In this document: positions 8,226 to 16,871 of the stretch, in pieces
How the letters are laid out: the number at the start of each line of letters is the position of its first letter
Position numbering within the stretch: position 1 is the first letter of the stretch
Assembly (NCBI GenBank): GCA_044866775.1
Contig: JBIOUG010000195.1
Coordinates: 124,001-188,000, forward strand
Direction: 5' to 3'
DNA: 64,000 nucleotides
DNA from: DASUNQ01 sp044866775
GTDB taxonomy: Bacteria; Acidobacteriota; Thermoanaerobaculia; Multivoradales; UBA5704
Made by a program: the position numbers and the translations under genes
The notes under the pieces: model-generated
What the model saw: only the letters and a program-made list of their open reading frames with translations
Told to the model about the DNA's origin: nothing
Database searches by the model: none

Positions 8226-8653
8226 GCTATCTGCTCGACACCAACGTGATCTCGGAGGTCCGTAAGGGCCGGCGCTGCGATCCGAACGTCGCATCCTGGT
8301 TTGCGGAGCTCTCCGCCTCGGAGATCTACCTGAGCGTCGTGACCGTTGGTGAGATCCGCAAGGGCATCGAAAACGCTCGCCGACGCGACGTGCCGAAGGC
8401 CGAAGCGCTGGAGGCCTGGCTCGCCGAGCTCGTGGCGACGTACTTAGAGCGGATTCTCCCGATCGACGCTGGGACGGCCGAGCAGTGGGGCAGGTTCAAC
8501 GTTCCAGACCCCCTGCCGGTCCTCGACGGCCTTCTCGCCGCCACCGCGCACGTGCATGGTTTGACGCTGGTCACGCGCAACGTCCAGCACGTGGAGCGAA
8601 CGGGCGTGAACTGTTTGAATCCCTTCAACGCCGCAACGCCTCCACTGCGCTGA
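8222..8653 (+). CDS. PIN-domain toxin (FitB/VapC family ribonuclease)
   Basis: 143 residues from a TTG start overlapping the antitoxin stop. GGAG at 8216-8219 is only two bases away, so re-initiation rather than a standard ribosome site is likely. PIN landmarks: D6 in LLDTNV, the glutamate in VTVGEIRKG near residue 42, and the aspartate in VLDGLLAATA near 101. The fourth acidic position, normally NVxDF, reads NVQHVE here with histidine, which might weaken Mg2+ binding. VapC/FitB toxins cleave tRNA or other RNA. Length is normal for the family. Confidence 0.88.
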   Translation: MSYLLDTNVISEVRKGRRCDPNVASWFAELSASEIYLSVVTVGEIRKGIENARRRDVPKAEALEAWLAELVATYLERILPIDAGTAEQWGRFNVPDPLPVLDGLLAATAHVHGLTLVTRNVQHVERTGVNCLNPFNAATPPLR

Positions 8654-9299
8654 GTCCGCTCTCCCCGTCAAGGCGGCGTACGGCGGTGCTGGACGCAGCC
8701 AAAAGGCCTTCCTCCCGCGCTCGAGGATCGCACGCCCTCCGGGCCGTAATCGAGGATCTCCTCATCCTCCTCGCGCGTCAGGCGGCGCCCGAGCTGGTCG
8801 GGCGGGGCGTGTGTCGCCAGACCTCATCGGCGAGATAGCGAAGGAACGCACCCGCATGGTCGCGGCCGGTCCCACGCAGGCGCAAGCGCTCACGGCGCTC
8901 GGCGAGAGCCCTCCTCCATCGGCCACAGACAGTGAGCGAGCGATGCCCGGCCGCGCGCGGCTTTCGCGCGCGGGCCTTCTTCTGCTCGCGCCGCGCCGCA
9001 CGATTCAGCGCGGTGGCGACTGCGGAATCCCGAAGGACCTCGAGTCGAGGCGCGTGCCGGTGGCTCCCTGGTACTGCTCGAGTACCTCCTGCAGTTCCCA
9101 CGTCTGGTAAGCGGAGGCGTCGTCAAAGGGCCCGGCAGGAGCCGGCACAGTGGGGCTGCTAGACTTGGGCTTACAGCTGCGCATGGAGCTTGTACCTTCT
9201 GTGTTGTCGAGGGCGCGTCAAAACGGCGGAACCGACCGCGCCGACCGCCGACGGCCAATAGTTCAACCTCTAGCGGAGAGCTGCCATGACCTGCTCGCC
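8654..9299. other. Gene-poor decayed stretch
   Basis: No intact gene is seen in about 650 bp. The minus strand holds two protein-like fragments in different frames: an antitoxin-like tail at 8732-8800 and a piece reading AYQTWELQEVLEQYQGATG at about 9053-9110 that stops soon after. Neither has a start or a full domain. I see no RNA gene or transposon end. Confidence 0.5.
8732..8800 (-). pseudogene. Possible VapB-like antitoxin tail
   Basis: The minus strand reads LGRRLTREEDEEILDYGPEG in one frame. This resembles C-terminal tails of VapB-type antitoxins that end in an ILGYGPEG-like motif. The preceding protein-like sequence lies in another frame and no toxin gene follows, so it is at best a relic. 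The resemblance is from memory and short. Confidence 0.3.
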
Positions 9300-9583
9300 G
9301 ATTGAAACGCATGGGCCGCGAGCACGGCAGATCATGGTGGATCAGGAGGCTCGACGGTCGACCTCGTCGACGGAAGGACCCTCATCGTGCCGTTGGGCTG
9401 GTTCCCACGCATGTGGATGGCACGTCGGAGGAGCGAGGCACCTTCGTGATCTTCGGGGACGGAGCCTTCATCCACTGGCCGGACCTCGATGAAGACCTCA
9501 GCATCGCCGGACTCCTCGCCGGCCACCGCAGCGGCGAGACTCCTCAGTCCCTGAAGAAGTGGCTCGAGGCCCGCTGTTGCTAG
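9300..9583 (+). pseudogene. Frameshifted DUF2442 gene
   Basis: Two halves of a DUF2442 protein lie in different frames. Frame one, from 9357, reads VDLVDGRTLIVPLGWFPRM, the usual first half (…VPLxWFPRL). The second half continues from about 9418 as GTSEERGTFVIFGDGAFIHW and then PDLDEDLSIAGLLAG, the family's hallmark, ending in KKWLEAR. A shift at about 9410-9420 separates them, and no good start codon exists in the first frame. DUF2442 genes usually accompany toxin-like DUF4160 genes, but none is present here. The second half alone can be read from ATG 9302, but its N-terminus would be wrong for the family. Confidence 0.75.
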
Positions 9584-9617
9584 CGGCCTGGTGTGGACGT
9601 GGAGGATCGCAGATGCG

Positions 9618-10355
9618 ATGAGAGCGGAGCGACAGATCCCATACCTGGTCTTCATGCTCGCGCTCAGCATCTTCGCGGTAGCAGCGCTGGCGGTAGCATC
9701 GTTCGCAGAACTCTCTCCTGACACGCGGACAGTACTGGAGTACGCAGACACGGCGGTCTGCGGGCTCTTCCTTCTGGATTTCATCATCACGTTGGTGCGT
9801 TCCGAGCACCGCGCCCGCTATCTCCTGCGCTGGGGTTGGCTGGATTTACTATCGAGCATACCGACAATCGACGCGCTTCGTTGGGGTCGATTGGCTCGCG
9901 TACTTCGTATCATTCGCGTAGTCCGCGGCATGAAGGCGACGAAGGTGCTAGCGGAGTTTGTCCTCGAGCGACGTGCGCAGAGCGCTTTTCTGGCCGCGGC
10001 GCTGCTCTCGATCCTCTTAGTTGTCTTCTCGTCGGCCGCGATCCTTCAGTTCGAGAGCTCCCCGGAGGCGAACATCCGAACCCCCGAGGACGCGATATGG
10101 TGGTCGGTCGTCACAATCACGACCGTCGGCTATGGCGACCGCTATCCCCTCTCGTCGGAAGGTAGGCTCGTCGCAGCGCTCCTGATGACCGCCGGCGTAG
10201 GACTGTTCGGGACGTTCTCGGGGTTCGTGGCAGCGTGGTTCCTCAGCGGGTCGAGCAAACAAGGCGACGAGCGCTCAGAGATCGAGCAGCAGCTTGTGCG
10301 AGAGATCCGTGAGCTGCGAGAACTGATTGAAAGGGATCGTACGAGCCGCTTCTAA
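9618..10355 (+). CDS. Voltage-gated-type potassium channel (6TM, TVGYGD filter)
   Basis: 245 residues from ATG 9618. GTG 9591 is an alternative start, and GGAGG at 9601-9605 fits 9618 only loosely. Hydrophobic segments S1-S4 are followed by an S4-like run of arginines (RWGRLARVLRIIRVVRG), S5, a pore helix with the K+ selectivity filter TVGYGD, and S6 (LLMTAGVGLFGTFSGFVAAW). The C-terminus is a short charged coiled coil (EIEQQLVREIRELRELIERD), likely for tetramer assembly. It sits in the inner membrane and passes K+. Base composition is somewhat lower in GC than the large genes downstream. Confidence 0.9.
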   Translation: MRAERQIPYLVFMLALSIFAVAALAVASFAELSPDTRTVLEYADTAVCGLFLLDFIITLVRSEHRARYLLRWGWLDLLSSIPTIDALRWGRLARVLRIIRVVRGMKATKVLAEFVLERRAQSAFLAAALLSILLVVFSSAAILQFESSPEANIRTPEDAIWWSVVTITTVGYGDRYPLSSEGRLVAALLMTAGVGLFGTFSGFVAAWFLSGSSKQGDERSEIEQQLVREIRELRELIERDRTSRF

Positions 10356-10742
10356 GTAGTGGAGGTAGCGGAGCAGCGCCGAGCGCCAGCAGCAAGGCGG
10401 CCGCCGAGAGGAAACCCACCGTCGTAGTGGTCTCGATCCGATCCCGCGTCACGATCGTCGCTGTCCTCCTGGGGAGCCGGCCGGGTCCGGCCGGGCCTGA
10501 GCATGCCGCGCCTCGCCGCCGCAAGCCGCCGGCGATCAGAGGTCCTACGAACTCAGAGGCGGTTTGTTACGGGGTACGGCGCACCAAGCCCGTCAGCAGC
10601 GCAACTGCGGAATCCTCTCACGTATTCCGCTGGGTGCGCGCCGCCACGGCATTGTCACGCCGCGGCGCTGCGTCGCGGCATGCTATCGTTGTGTCCTCAG
10701 CAGCCTCGACGAACCGCTTCTCCTGCCCGAGGTATTTTTGCC
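10356..10742. other. Intergenic region upstream of the repeat protein
   Basis: 387 bp without a supported gene. TATCGT at 10684-10689 in GCTATCGT matches the -10 pattern seen before other genes and lies 54 bases before the GTG start at 10743. Open frames running through it have no domain and look like read-through of coding bias. Confidence 0.45.
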
Positions 10743-13700
10743 GTGTCCCGATCCGCTCTTGCGCCTCGCCTCGCCCTCCTACTGGCCGCCGCCGCCGCCG
10801 CCCCGCCGATGCTCGCCGCCGAAGGGCTGCCGCAGCTCGTCCGCGACGTCGATCCGCGCCCGGTCCGCGAGCCGGGGCGGTACGGCGTCAACGGCGCCGC
10901 GCCGAAGGTGTGGGCGAGCGTCGGCGGCCGCGCCGTGTTCGGCGCCTTTACCCCGACGACGGGCTACGAGACCTGGGGCACCGACGGCACCTCCCTCGGC
11001 ACCGAGCTGCTGGCGGACGTCTGCCTCGGTCCCTGCGGCCAGCCGCCGCAGTTCGTCGGCGTCGCCAACGGCGTCCTCTTCTTCCTCGGCAGCCACGACG
11101 GGGGCTCGCCGCACGAGCTCTGGCGCACCGACGGCACGCGCCGCGGCACCTTCCGTCTGCCGGTCGGAATCGCGGACTTCTTCAGCTTCGCTCTCGGCGC
11201 CGACGGGCTCTACTTCGATGGCTGTGGCGCCGGCGACGGCTGCGAGCCCTGGCGCAGCGACGGCACCGTTGAAGGGACGCAGCGGATCCTCGATCTCGAG
11301 TCAGGAGCGATGGGCAGCAATCCGACGACTTTCGCCGCGGCCGGCGGGCGGGTGATCTTCACCGCACCCCACCGCGGGGAGATCTGGTCCACCGACGGGA
11401 CGGCGGGAGGCACGGCCAAGATCCTCACCGGCCACGGCATCGCCGCCGCCTCCTCCGGGAGCCGCGCCTTCCTGGTCGCCGACACCGGCGCCGACCGCTT
11501 CGAGCTCTGGATGACCGACGGCACCGCGGCCGGCACCCGCAAGCTGACCGCCTTCACGCCGCTCCAGCCGTTCGAGCTCGGCCCGCGGTTCGTTCCCTTC
11601 GCTGGCGGGGTGTACTTCCAGGCGGACGACGGTCAGCACGGTCGCGAGGTCTGGCGCAGTGACGGGACGGTCGCCGGCACGCGGCGGCTGACCGACCTTC
11701 CGGACGGCCCCCTGACGTACCACGCCGTGGGCAGCCGCCTCGTCGTCATCGCCTACGCGGCGGGGGCCCCGCGGCTGTGGACCACCTCCGGTGCCCAGCT
11801 CGCGCAGCCGCTCATCGGAGATTGCCCCGGCGGCTGCCCCGAGGTCGCTTTCACCGAGAAGGCGACCGCTGGCGAGCGGCTGGTGTTCGTCGGCATCGAC
11901 GGCGCCGGCGCCGAGCCTTGGGCGACCGACGGCACGGCCGCCGGCACGAGGCGCCTGCGCGACGTCTGCCCCGGTCCGTGCGATGGCGGCATCCGCGACC
12001 TGGCGAGCCACCTCGGCCAGGCCTTCTTCGCCGCCGAGGACGCGCCGCAGCAGGGGACCGAGCTGTGGGCCACCGACGGCTCGCCGGCGGGCACCCGGCG
12101 GGTCAGCGACTTCGCCGTCGCCGACGCCTTCGACGCCTTCGATCAGGGTAGCTTCAGAGGCGGCGCCGCCGGCGGCCGTCTGGTCTTCGGCGCCGCCGAC
12201 CCCGACCACGGGCTGCAGCCCTGGTCGACGGACGGCACGCTCGCCGGCACGCGCCTGCTGACGTTGATCGGCGGCGGCAACGGCTCCGCGCCGGCAGCGC
12301 TCGGCGCCGTGCCGGGCGGGATCGGGTTTCTCGCCTGCGACGGCGAGGTCGTGCGTGTCTACCGCAGCGACGGCAGCGCGGCGGCGACGGTGCCGATCGC
12401 CACGCCCGACCCGCCGGTGACCTGCGGCGACGGCACCATCTCGAGCTACACGCCGGCGCTGGTCAACGGCGGCCAGATCTTCTTCATCCATACCAGCCAC
12501 GACGATCCAGCGCTCTGGCGCATCGGCGGCGACGGCTCGGGGCTGGTGCGCCTCGTGTCGCTCCCCGACCGTGCCTTCGGCTTCACCCAGCTCGTGCCCT
12601 TCGGCGGTGGCGTCGCCTTCTTCACCGTCGGCTCGAGCCTCTCCGGGTTCGAGCTCTGGACGAGCGACGGCATGCCGGCCGGCACCAGGGCCGCCGCGCT
12701 CGACCCCAACCTGTCGCACCCGGGATCGCTCAGCGGCGTCGGCGGGCGCCTCTACTTCACGGCCGGCATCAGCGGACCCGACGGCGCCGACTACCTCTGG
12801 ACGAGCGACGGCACGACCGCCGGCACCGTGACCCTCGCGACCGGCGTCGACCGGGCCCAGCGCTTCGTGGCGCTCGGCGCCTGGACCTACTTCGTCGCCG
12901 ACGGTGAGCTCTGGCGCACCGACGGCACGCCGGCCGGCACCGGGCGCGTGTGGACCGAGCCGAGCGGCTACCCGAGCGTCACCCAGCTCACCGGCTATGC
13001 CGGCGCGCTCTTCTTCTCGGCGTATGCGAACGCCGAGGCCGACGCCTTCGGCCTCTGGCGTTCCGACGGCTCCGCCACGGGGACGGCGCTGGTGCGCGAG
13101 ATCCCGGCGTCCGTGTTCGCCCGCGGCCCGCTCGAGGAGCTGGCCGTGGCCGGCGGGCTTCTCTACTTCAGCGCGCTCGACGAGGCGCACGGCCGCGAGC
13201 TCTGGGCGAGCGACGGCACCGCCGCCGGCACGGCGCTCGTCTACGACCTCATGCTCGGTCCGAGGTCGTCGTTCCCGAGCGGCTTGACCGCCGGCGCCGG
13301 CGCCCTCTACTTCAGCGCCCACGACGGCGCGCACGGCGACGAGCTGTGGCGCAGTGACGGCACCGCCGCGGGGACGCGCATGCTCGCCGACGTTGCGCCG
13401 GGCGTGCGCTCGAGCCTGCCGCGCCAGCTCACGGTCTCGGCCGGCCGGCTCTTCTGGAGCGCCGACGACGGCCTGCACGGCGGCGAGCCGTGGGCCGCCA
13501 CGCTCGCCGGCTCGCCGGCCTGCGTCCCCGGCGACGCGCGCCTCTGCTTGGCCGGCGGCCGCTACGCCGTCGAGGCGACCTGGCGCGACTTCCAAGGGGG
13601 CAGCGGCATCGGCCACGCCGTCGGGCTGACCGGCGACACCGGCTACTTCTGGTTCTTCGGCCCCGAGAACATCGAGGTCATCCTCAAGGTGCTCGACGCC

Positions 13701-14285
13701 ACCACGCTCAACGGCCACCGCTGGGTGTTCTACGGCGCGCTGTCGAGCGTCGAGTACACGCTCACCGTGACCGACACGCAGACCGGCGCCGTCAAGCGCT
13801 ACGTCAACCCTGGCGGTGCGCTGGCGAGCGTCGGCGACACGCAGGCGTTCGGGCCGAACGGCGCCACCGGCGCGCCGGTCGTGGTCGCGCGGACGGGTGG
13901 GGCGGCGGCGCCGGTGGGGGTGCCCTCGCGCGCCGCCGCGGCGGGCGCGCCCTGCGTCGCGAGCGCCACCACCCACTGCCTCCAGGGCGGCCGCTTCGCC
14001 GTCAGCGTCCGCTGGAAGGACTTCCAGGGCAACTCGGGCGACGGGCGGACGATCCCTCTGACCGGCGACACCGGCGCCTTCTGGTTCTTCGGCGCCGAGA
14101 ACGTCGAGCTGGTGCTCAAGGTGCTCGACGGCCGCCCGCTCAACGGCAAGTTCTGGGTGTTCTACGGCGCGCTTTCGAGCGTCGAGTACGAGATCACGGT
14201 CACCGACACCGCGACCGGCGACACCCGCACCTATCGCAACCCGAGCGGCCGCATGGCGAGCGTCGCCGACACCGGCGCGTTCTGA
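10743..14285 (+). CDS. Secreted ELWxTDGTxxGT-repeat protein with duplicated C-terminal module
   Basis: 1180 residues. GTG 10743 is chosen because a Sec signal peptide follows directly (RSALAPRLALLLAAAAAAPP). Upstream ATGs would add about 80 residues without signal character. Roughly eighteen repeats of about 45-60 residues each carry a core such as ELWRTDGTPAGT, ELWASDGTAAGT or EPWATDGTAAGT, preceded by a YFSA/FFxA beta-strand. This suggests a beta-propeller-like extracellular protein. A few copies are degenerate (RLWTTSGAQ, ALWRIGGDG). Two near-identical modules follow at about residues 927-1037 and 1071-1180, sharing DTGxFWFF, KVLDxxxLNG, FYGALSSVEY and TVTDTxTG. The function is unknown; surface binding is likely from the architecture. 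Confidence 0.8.
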   Translation: MSRSALAPRLALLLAAAAAAPPMLAAEGLPQLVRDVDPRPVREPGRYGVNGAAPKVWASVGGRAVFGAFTPTTGYETWGTDGTSLGTELLADVCLGPCGQPPQFVGVANGVLFFLGSHDGGSPHELWRTDGTRRGTFRLPVGIADFFSFALGADGLYFDGCGAGDGCEPWRSDGTVEGTQRILDLESGAMGSNPTTFAAAGGRVIFTAPHRGEIWSTDGTAGGTAKILTGHGIAAASSGSRAFLVADTGADRFELWMTDGTAAGTRKLTAFTPLQPFELGPRFVPFAGGVYFQADDGQHGREVWRSDGTVAGTRRLTDLPDGPLTYHAVGSRLVVIAYAAGAPRLWTTSGAQLAQPLIGDCPGGCPEVAFTEKATAGERLVFVGIDGAGAEPWATDGTAAGTRRLRDVCPGPCDGGIRDLASHLGQAFFAAEDAPQQGTELWATDGSPAGTRRVSDFAVADAFDAFDQGSFRGGAAGGRLVFGAADPDHGLQPWSTDGTLAGTRLLTLIGGGNGSAPAALGAVPGGIGFLACDGEVVRVYRSDGSAAATVPIATPDPPVTCGDGTISSYTPALVNGGQIFFIHTSHDDPALWRIGGDGSGLVRLVSLPDRAFGFTQLVPFGGGVAFFTVGSSLSGFELWTSDGMPAGTRAAALDPNLSHPGSLSGVGGRLYFTAGISGPDGADYLWTSDGTTAGTVTLATGVDRAQRFVALGAWTYFVADGELWRTDGTPAGTGRVWTEPSGYPSVTQLTGYAGALFFSAYANAEADAFGLWRSDGSATGTALVREIPASVFARGPLEELAVAGGLLYFSALDEAHGRELWASDGTAAGTALVYDLMLGPRSSFPSGLTAGAGALYFSAHDGAHGDELWRSDGTAAGTRMLADVAPGVRSSLPRQLTVSAGRLFWSADDGLHGGEPWAATLAGSPACVPGDARLCLAGGRYAVEATWRDFQGGSGIGHAVGLTGDTGYFWFFGPENIEVILKVLDATTLNGHRWVFYGALSSVEYTLTVTDTQTGAVKRYVNPGGALASVGDTQAFGPNGATGAPVVVARTGGAAAPVGVPSRAAAAGAPCVASATTHCLQGGRFAVSVRWKDFQGNSGDGRTIPLTGDTGAFWFFGAENVELVLKVLDGRPLNGKFWVFYGALSSVEYEITVTDTATGDTRTYRNPSGRMASVADTGAF
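13521..14282 (+). repeat. Two in-frame copies of a 110-residue secreted module
   Basis: The copies span about 13521-13851 and 13953-14282, with starts 432 bp apart. Both begin with a cysteine (CVPGDA, CVASAT), pass through LCLAGGR or CLQGGR, DFQGxSG, DTGxFWFF, KVLD and FYGALSSVEY, and end in SVxDTxAF. They probably arose by internal duplication. A linker rich in Ala, Gly and Val separates them. Confidence 0.85.
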
Positions 14286-14357
14286 CGCCGTGAGCGTTCC
14301 TGCGATTCGGAGTCTGGGGCCGCGAAGCTCTTCGCGTAGCGCCGGCTGGCCCGCCCG

Positions 14358-16259
14358 GTGACCACCCGCGCGAGCAGCCGCCTCCTCGTCGCCGGCCTGC
14401 TCGCATTCGCGGCCGTCGCTGGCACCCTGCGGCTGCGTGCCTACGACACCTTCTGGCATCTCGCCGCCGGGCGGTGGATCCTCGAGCACGGCGCCGTGCC
14501 GCGGCTGGACCCCTTCCGCTTCACCTCGCACCACACCCCGTGGGTGGATCACGAATGGCTGTTCCAGGTGGCGATTGCCGCGCTCGAGCGGCTCGGCGGG
14601 CTGGCGGCCCTGGCCGTGGCGCGGACGCTGCTCGTCGTGGCGATCGCGGCGCTCCTCCTGCACGCGCTGCGGCGGGCGGGGACGCCGCTCCCGGCGGCGG
14701 TCATCGTGGTGCTGGCGGCGGTGCTCGGCGCGCGCGGGCGGCTCTTCCTGCGGCCGGAGCTGGCGAGCCTCCTCGGCGTCGTCGTCCTGCTGGCGCTCCT
14801 GCAACGGCTGCGGCGCGAGGACGGCTGGTGGCCGGTCGCGGCAGTCGCCGCGCTGGTCGTGGCGTGGGTGAACTTCCATCCCGGCGCGCTGCTCGCGCCG
14901 CCGCTCGCGGCGGCGTACCTGTTTGGAGCGCGGCTTCCGGGCGGCTGGGGACCGCCGGCGCGCGGCGCGCGGCGGGTGGCGTGGGCGCAGGTCGGTCTGG
15001 TGCCGGCGGTCGCCGCGGTCGCGCTCCTCGCAAATCCGTACGGCGGGAAGGTCTTCGCCGTCCCCTTCGGCATTGCGGCCGGCCTGCGCGGGCTGCCCGC
15101 CGTCAATCCCGAATGGCTACCCGCCTGGCGGGCGCCGCAGCCCTACCTGCTCTTCGGTATTGCGGCGCTCGCGACGTTGGCGATGGTGACAGTGCACAGG
15201 CGGCGCCGCGGGGTTCGTGGCTCGGCGGCAACCCTGCAGTCATCCCGAGCGCAGCGAGGGATCTGGGTGGAGAAGGCCATGTCCGAGAGCAGCGGCCCGG
15301 ACCCGGCGACCGGCTTCGCGGCGCTGCTGCTAGCCGCGCTGGCGGCCACGGCCGTACGCCACCAGGGTCTCTTCTTTCTCGGCGCTGCGTTCTTTGCCGG
15401 AGAGTGCCTGGCCGCGTTCGCGGCGACCGCCGCGCGCGATGTCGGCCCGACCGCGGCGGCGGCTCCGGAAGGCGACAGCGCACCCACTCCGGCGAGCGCC
15501 GGGACAGAGGTCGGACCCCGAGCCGCCGCGCTCGCTCTCTTCACCTGTGTCCTTGCTGTTGTGTGGTGCCTGTGGCCGCCGTCGTCGGGACCGCTCCGCC
15601 CGCGGCAGGGGCGGCTCGTTCCCGGCTTCGGCCTCGAGCCCGCCCGCTTCCCGGAGAAGGCGGTCGACGACCTCGCCCGCCGGCGCGGCGTCGGGAACCT
15701 CTTCAACGACGTCGCCTTCGGCGGCTACCTGCTCTGGCGGCTCTATCCGCCGCGCCAGGTGTTCATCGACAGCCGGAACGAGGTGCGGCCCGACCTCCTC
15801 CACGAGCTGGCGCGGGCGCGCGGCGACGAGGGCGCCTGGCTGGCGCTCCTCGACCGCTACGCCATCGACGCCGCGCTGGTGCGCTACGACGAGCGGCCGC
15901 GTCCGCTGGTCACCCTCGACGCCGCCGGGCGGCCGGCGCGGATCGAGCACCACACCTCGAGCGCCCTCCTCTTCCCGCGCGACCGCTTCGCCCTAGTCTA
16001 TTGGGACGACCTGGCGCTCCTCTTCCTCCGCCGCACCCCGGCGCGCGCCGCCGCTCTCGCGGGCGAGGAGTACCGAGCCGTGCAGCCGGAGGACTGGCGC
16101 GCCACGCTCGCCGCCGCGGCCGCCGACCGGCAGGTCCGCGCCGCCGCTCTCAGCGAGGTCGACCGCCGACTGCGCGAGGACCCGACGCTAGACCGCGCCG
16201 CCCGCCTGCGCGAGGCGCTCGTCGCGCTCGGCGGCGGAGCCGGCAGCGGCCCGGGCTAG
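14358..16259 (+). CDS. Polytopic membrane protein (GT-C-like), with a small repeat inserted in frame
   Basis: 633 residues from GTG 14358. About ten hydrophobic segments are visible up to roughly residue 420, then a soluble domain (residues 430-630) with NDVAFGGYLLWRLYPPRQVF and a DSRNEV motif. The early LRAYDTFWHLAAGRWILEHG and the VDHEWLFQ segment resemble uncharacterised acidobacterial and deltaproteobacterial membrane proteins related to dolichyl-phosphate-sugar glycosyltransferases (GT-C). The catalytic assignment is weak. Between two membrane segments, near residue 295, the stretch SSRAQRGIW is encoded by a copy of a dispersed repeat (15239-15270). It looks inserted and tolerated in frame. 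No operon overlap with its neighbours. Confidence 0.6.
   Translation: MTTRASSRLLVAGLLAFAAVAGTLRLRAYDTFWHLAAGRWILEHGAVPRLDPFRFTSHHTPWVDHEWLFQVAIAALERLGGLAALAVARTLLVVAIAALLLHALRRAGTPLPAAVIVVLAAVLGARGRLFLRPELASLLGVVVLLALLQRLRREDGWWPVAAVAALVVAWVNFHPGALLAPPLAAAYLFGARLPGGWGPPARGARRVAWAQVGLVPAVAAVALLANPYGGKVFAVPFGIAAGLRGLPAVNPEWLPAWRAPQPYLLFGIAALATLAMVTVHRRRRGVRGSAATLQSSRAQRGIWVEKAMSESSGPDPATGFAALLLAALAATAVRHQGLFFLGAAFFAGECLAAFAATAARDVGPTAAAAPEGDSAPTPASAGTEVGPRAAALALFTCVLAVVWCLWPPSSGPLRPRQGRLVPGFGLEPARFPEKAVDDLARRRGVGNLFNDVAFGGYLLWRLYPPRQVFIDSRNEVRPDLLHELARARGDEGAWLALLDRYAIDAALVRYDERPRPLVTLDAAGRPARIEHHTSSALLFPRDRFALVYWDDLALLFLRRTPARAAALAGEEYRAVQPEDWRATLAAAAADRQVRAAALSEVDRRLREDPTLDRAARLREALVALGGGAGSGPG
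15239..15270 (+). repeat. Dispersed 32-bp repeat, copy 1 (inside a CDS)
   Basis: The element starts GTCATCCCGAGCG, continues CAGCGAGGGATCTGGGTGG and has internal dyad symmetry (CCCGAGCGCAGCGAGGG region). A second copy lies inverted at 36380-36411. Here it encodes SSRAQRGIW within a membrane protein. Confidence 0.8.
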
Positions 16260-16297
16260 CAGCAACTCCAGGGCGCCGGGATGCACGGCGCGGTCAT

Positions 16298-16843
16298 ATG
16301 CGATCCCTCGTCGAGGACACTAGAAGCGTGGACGGGATGGACGGCGAGCCTCCTGACCTGGAAGCGGCGCTCGCCCGCATTCACCCCGCCGGCTTCGCCT
16401 GGTCGCTCTGCTGTTGCGGGCGCGACCGGCAGATCGCGGAGGACGTCTTGCAGACCAGCTATCTGAAGATCCTCGACGGCCGGGCGCGGTTCCGCGGCGC
16501 CGGCAGCTTCAAGGCCTTCCTCTTCGGCGTCATTCGCACCACCGCCGCCGAGCACCGGCGCCGTGACCTGGCGCGCCGGCTGCTCCTCGACCGCTGGGGG
16601 TCGGAGCGGACACCGGCGCCGCCGCCCGCCGATCCGGAGCACGAAGCGGCGCGCACGGAGCGGCACGCCGTGTTGCGTGCCGCCCTCGCCCGCCTGCCGC
16701 GGCGCCAGCGCGAGCTGCTGGAGCTGGTGCTGGCCCACGATCTCACGCTGCAGGAGGCCGCCACGGCCCTGCGGATCTCGCTCGGCAGCGTGCGCGTCCA
16801 CTACGCCCGCGCCAAGCGCCGGCTGGCGCAGGAGCTTTCGTGA
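16298..16843 (+). CDS. ECF-type RNA polymerase sigma factor
   Basis: 181 residues from ATG 16298; ATG 16337 is a possible shorter start. Region 2 reads DRQIAEDVLQTSYLKILDGR then FRGAGSFKAFLFGVIRTTA, the usual sigma-70 region 2 -10 recognition and core-binding helices. Region 4 reads LPRRQRELLELVLAHDLTLQ, then EAATALRISLGSVRVHYARA, a clear helix-turn-helix for -35 recognition. The N-terminus contains an odd SLCCCGRDRQ cysteine run, which could respond to metal or redox state, though this is speculative. It is followed by a membrane protein that looks like its anti-sigma factor and by a Spy-like protein. Confidence 0.88.
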   Translation: MRSLVEDTRSVDGMDGEPPDLEAALARIHPAGFAWSLCCCGRDRQIAEDVLQTSYLKILDGRARFRGAGSFKAFLFGVIRTTAAEHRRRDLARRLLLDRWGSERTPAPPPADPEHEAARTERHAVLRAALARLPRRQRELLELVLAHDLTLQEAATALRISLGSVRVHYARAKRRLAQELS

Positions 16844-16871
16844 GATCGCGCGCGGCGCGAGGGAGCGCGCA

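Noticed and set aside
10900..13500. Regular repeats that could be taken for a CRISPR or tandem satellite array
   Set aside because: The repeats are in frame, diverge at the DNA level and encode ELWxTDGTxxGT protein repeats; no constant direct repeat with spacers is seen.
11301..14879. Minus-strand open frame of almost 1200 codons opposite the repeat protein
   Set aside because: It mirrors the repeats of the plus-strand gene and lacks any domain or signal peptide; high GC makes such frames common.
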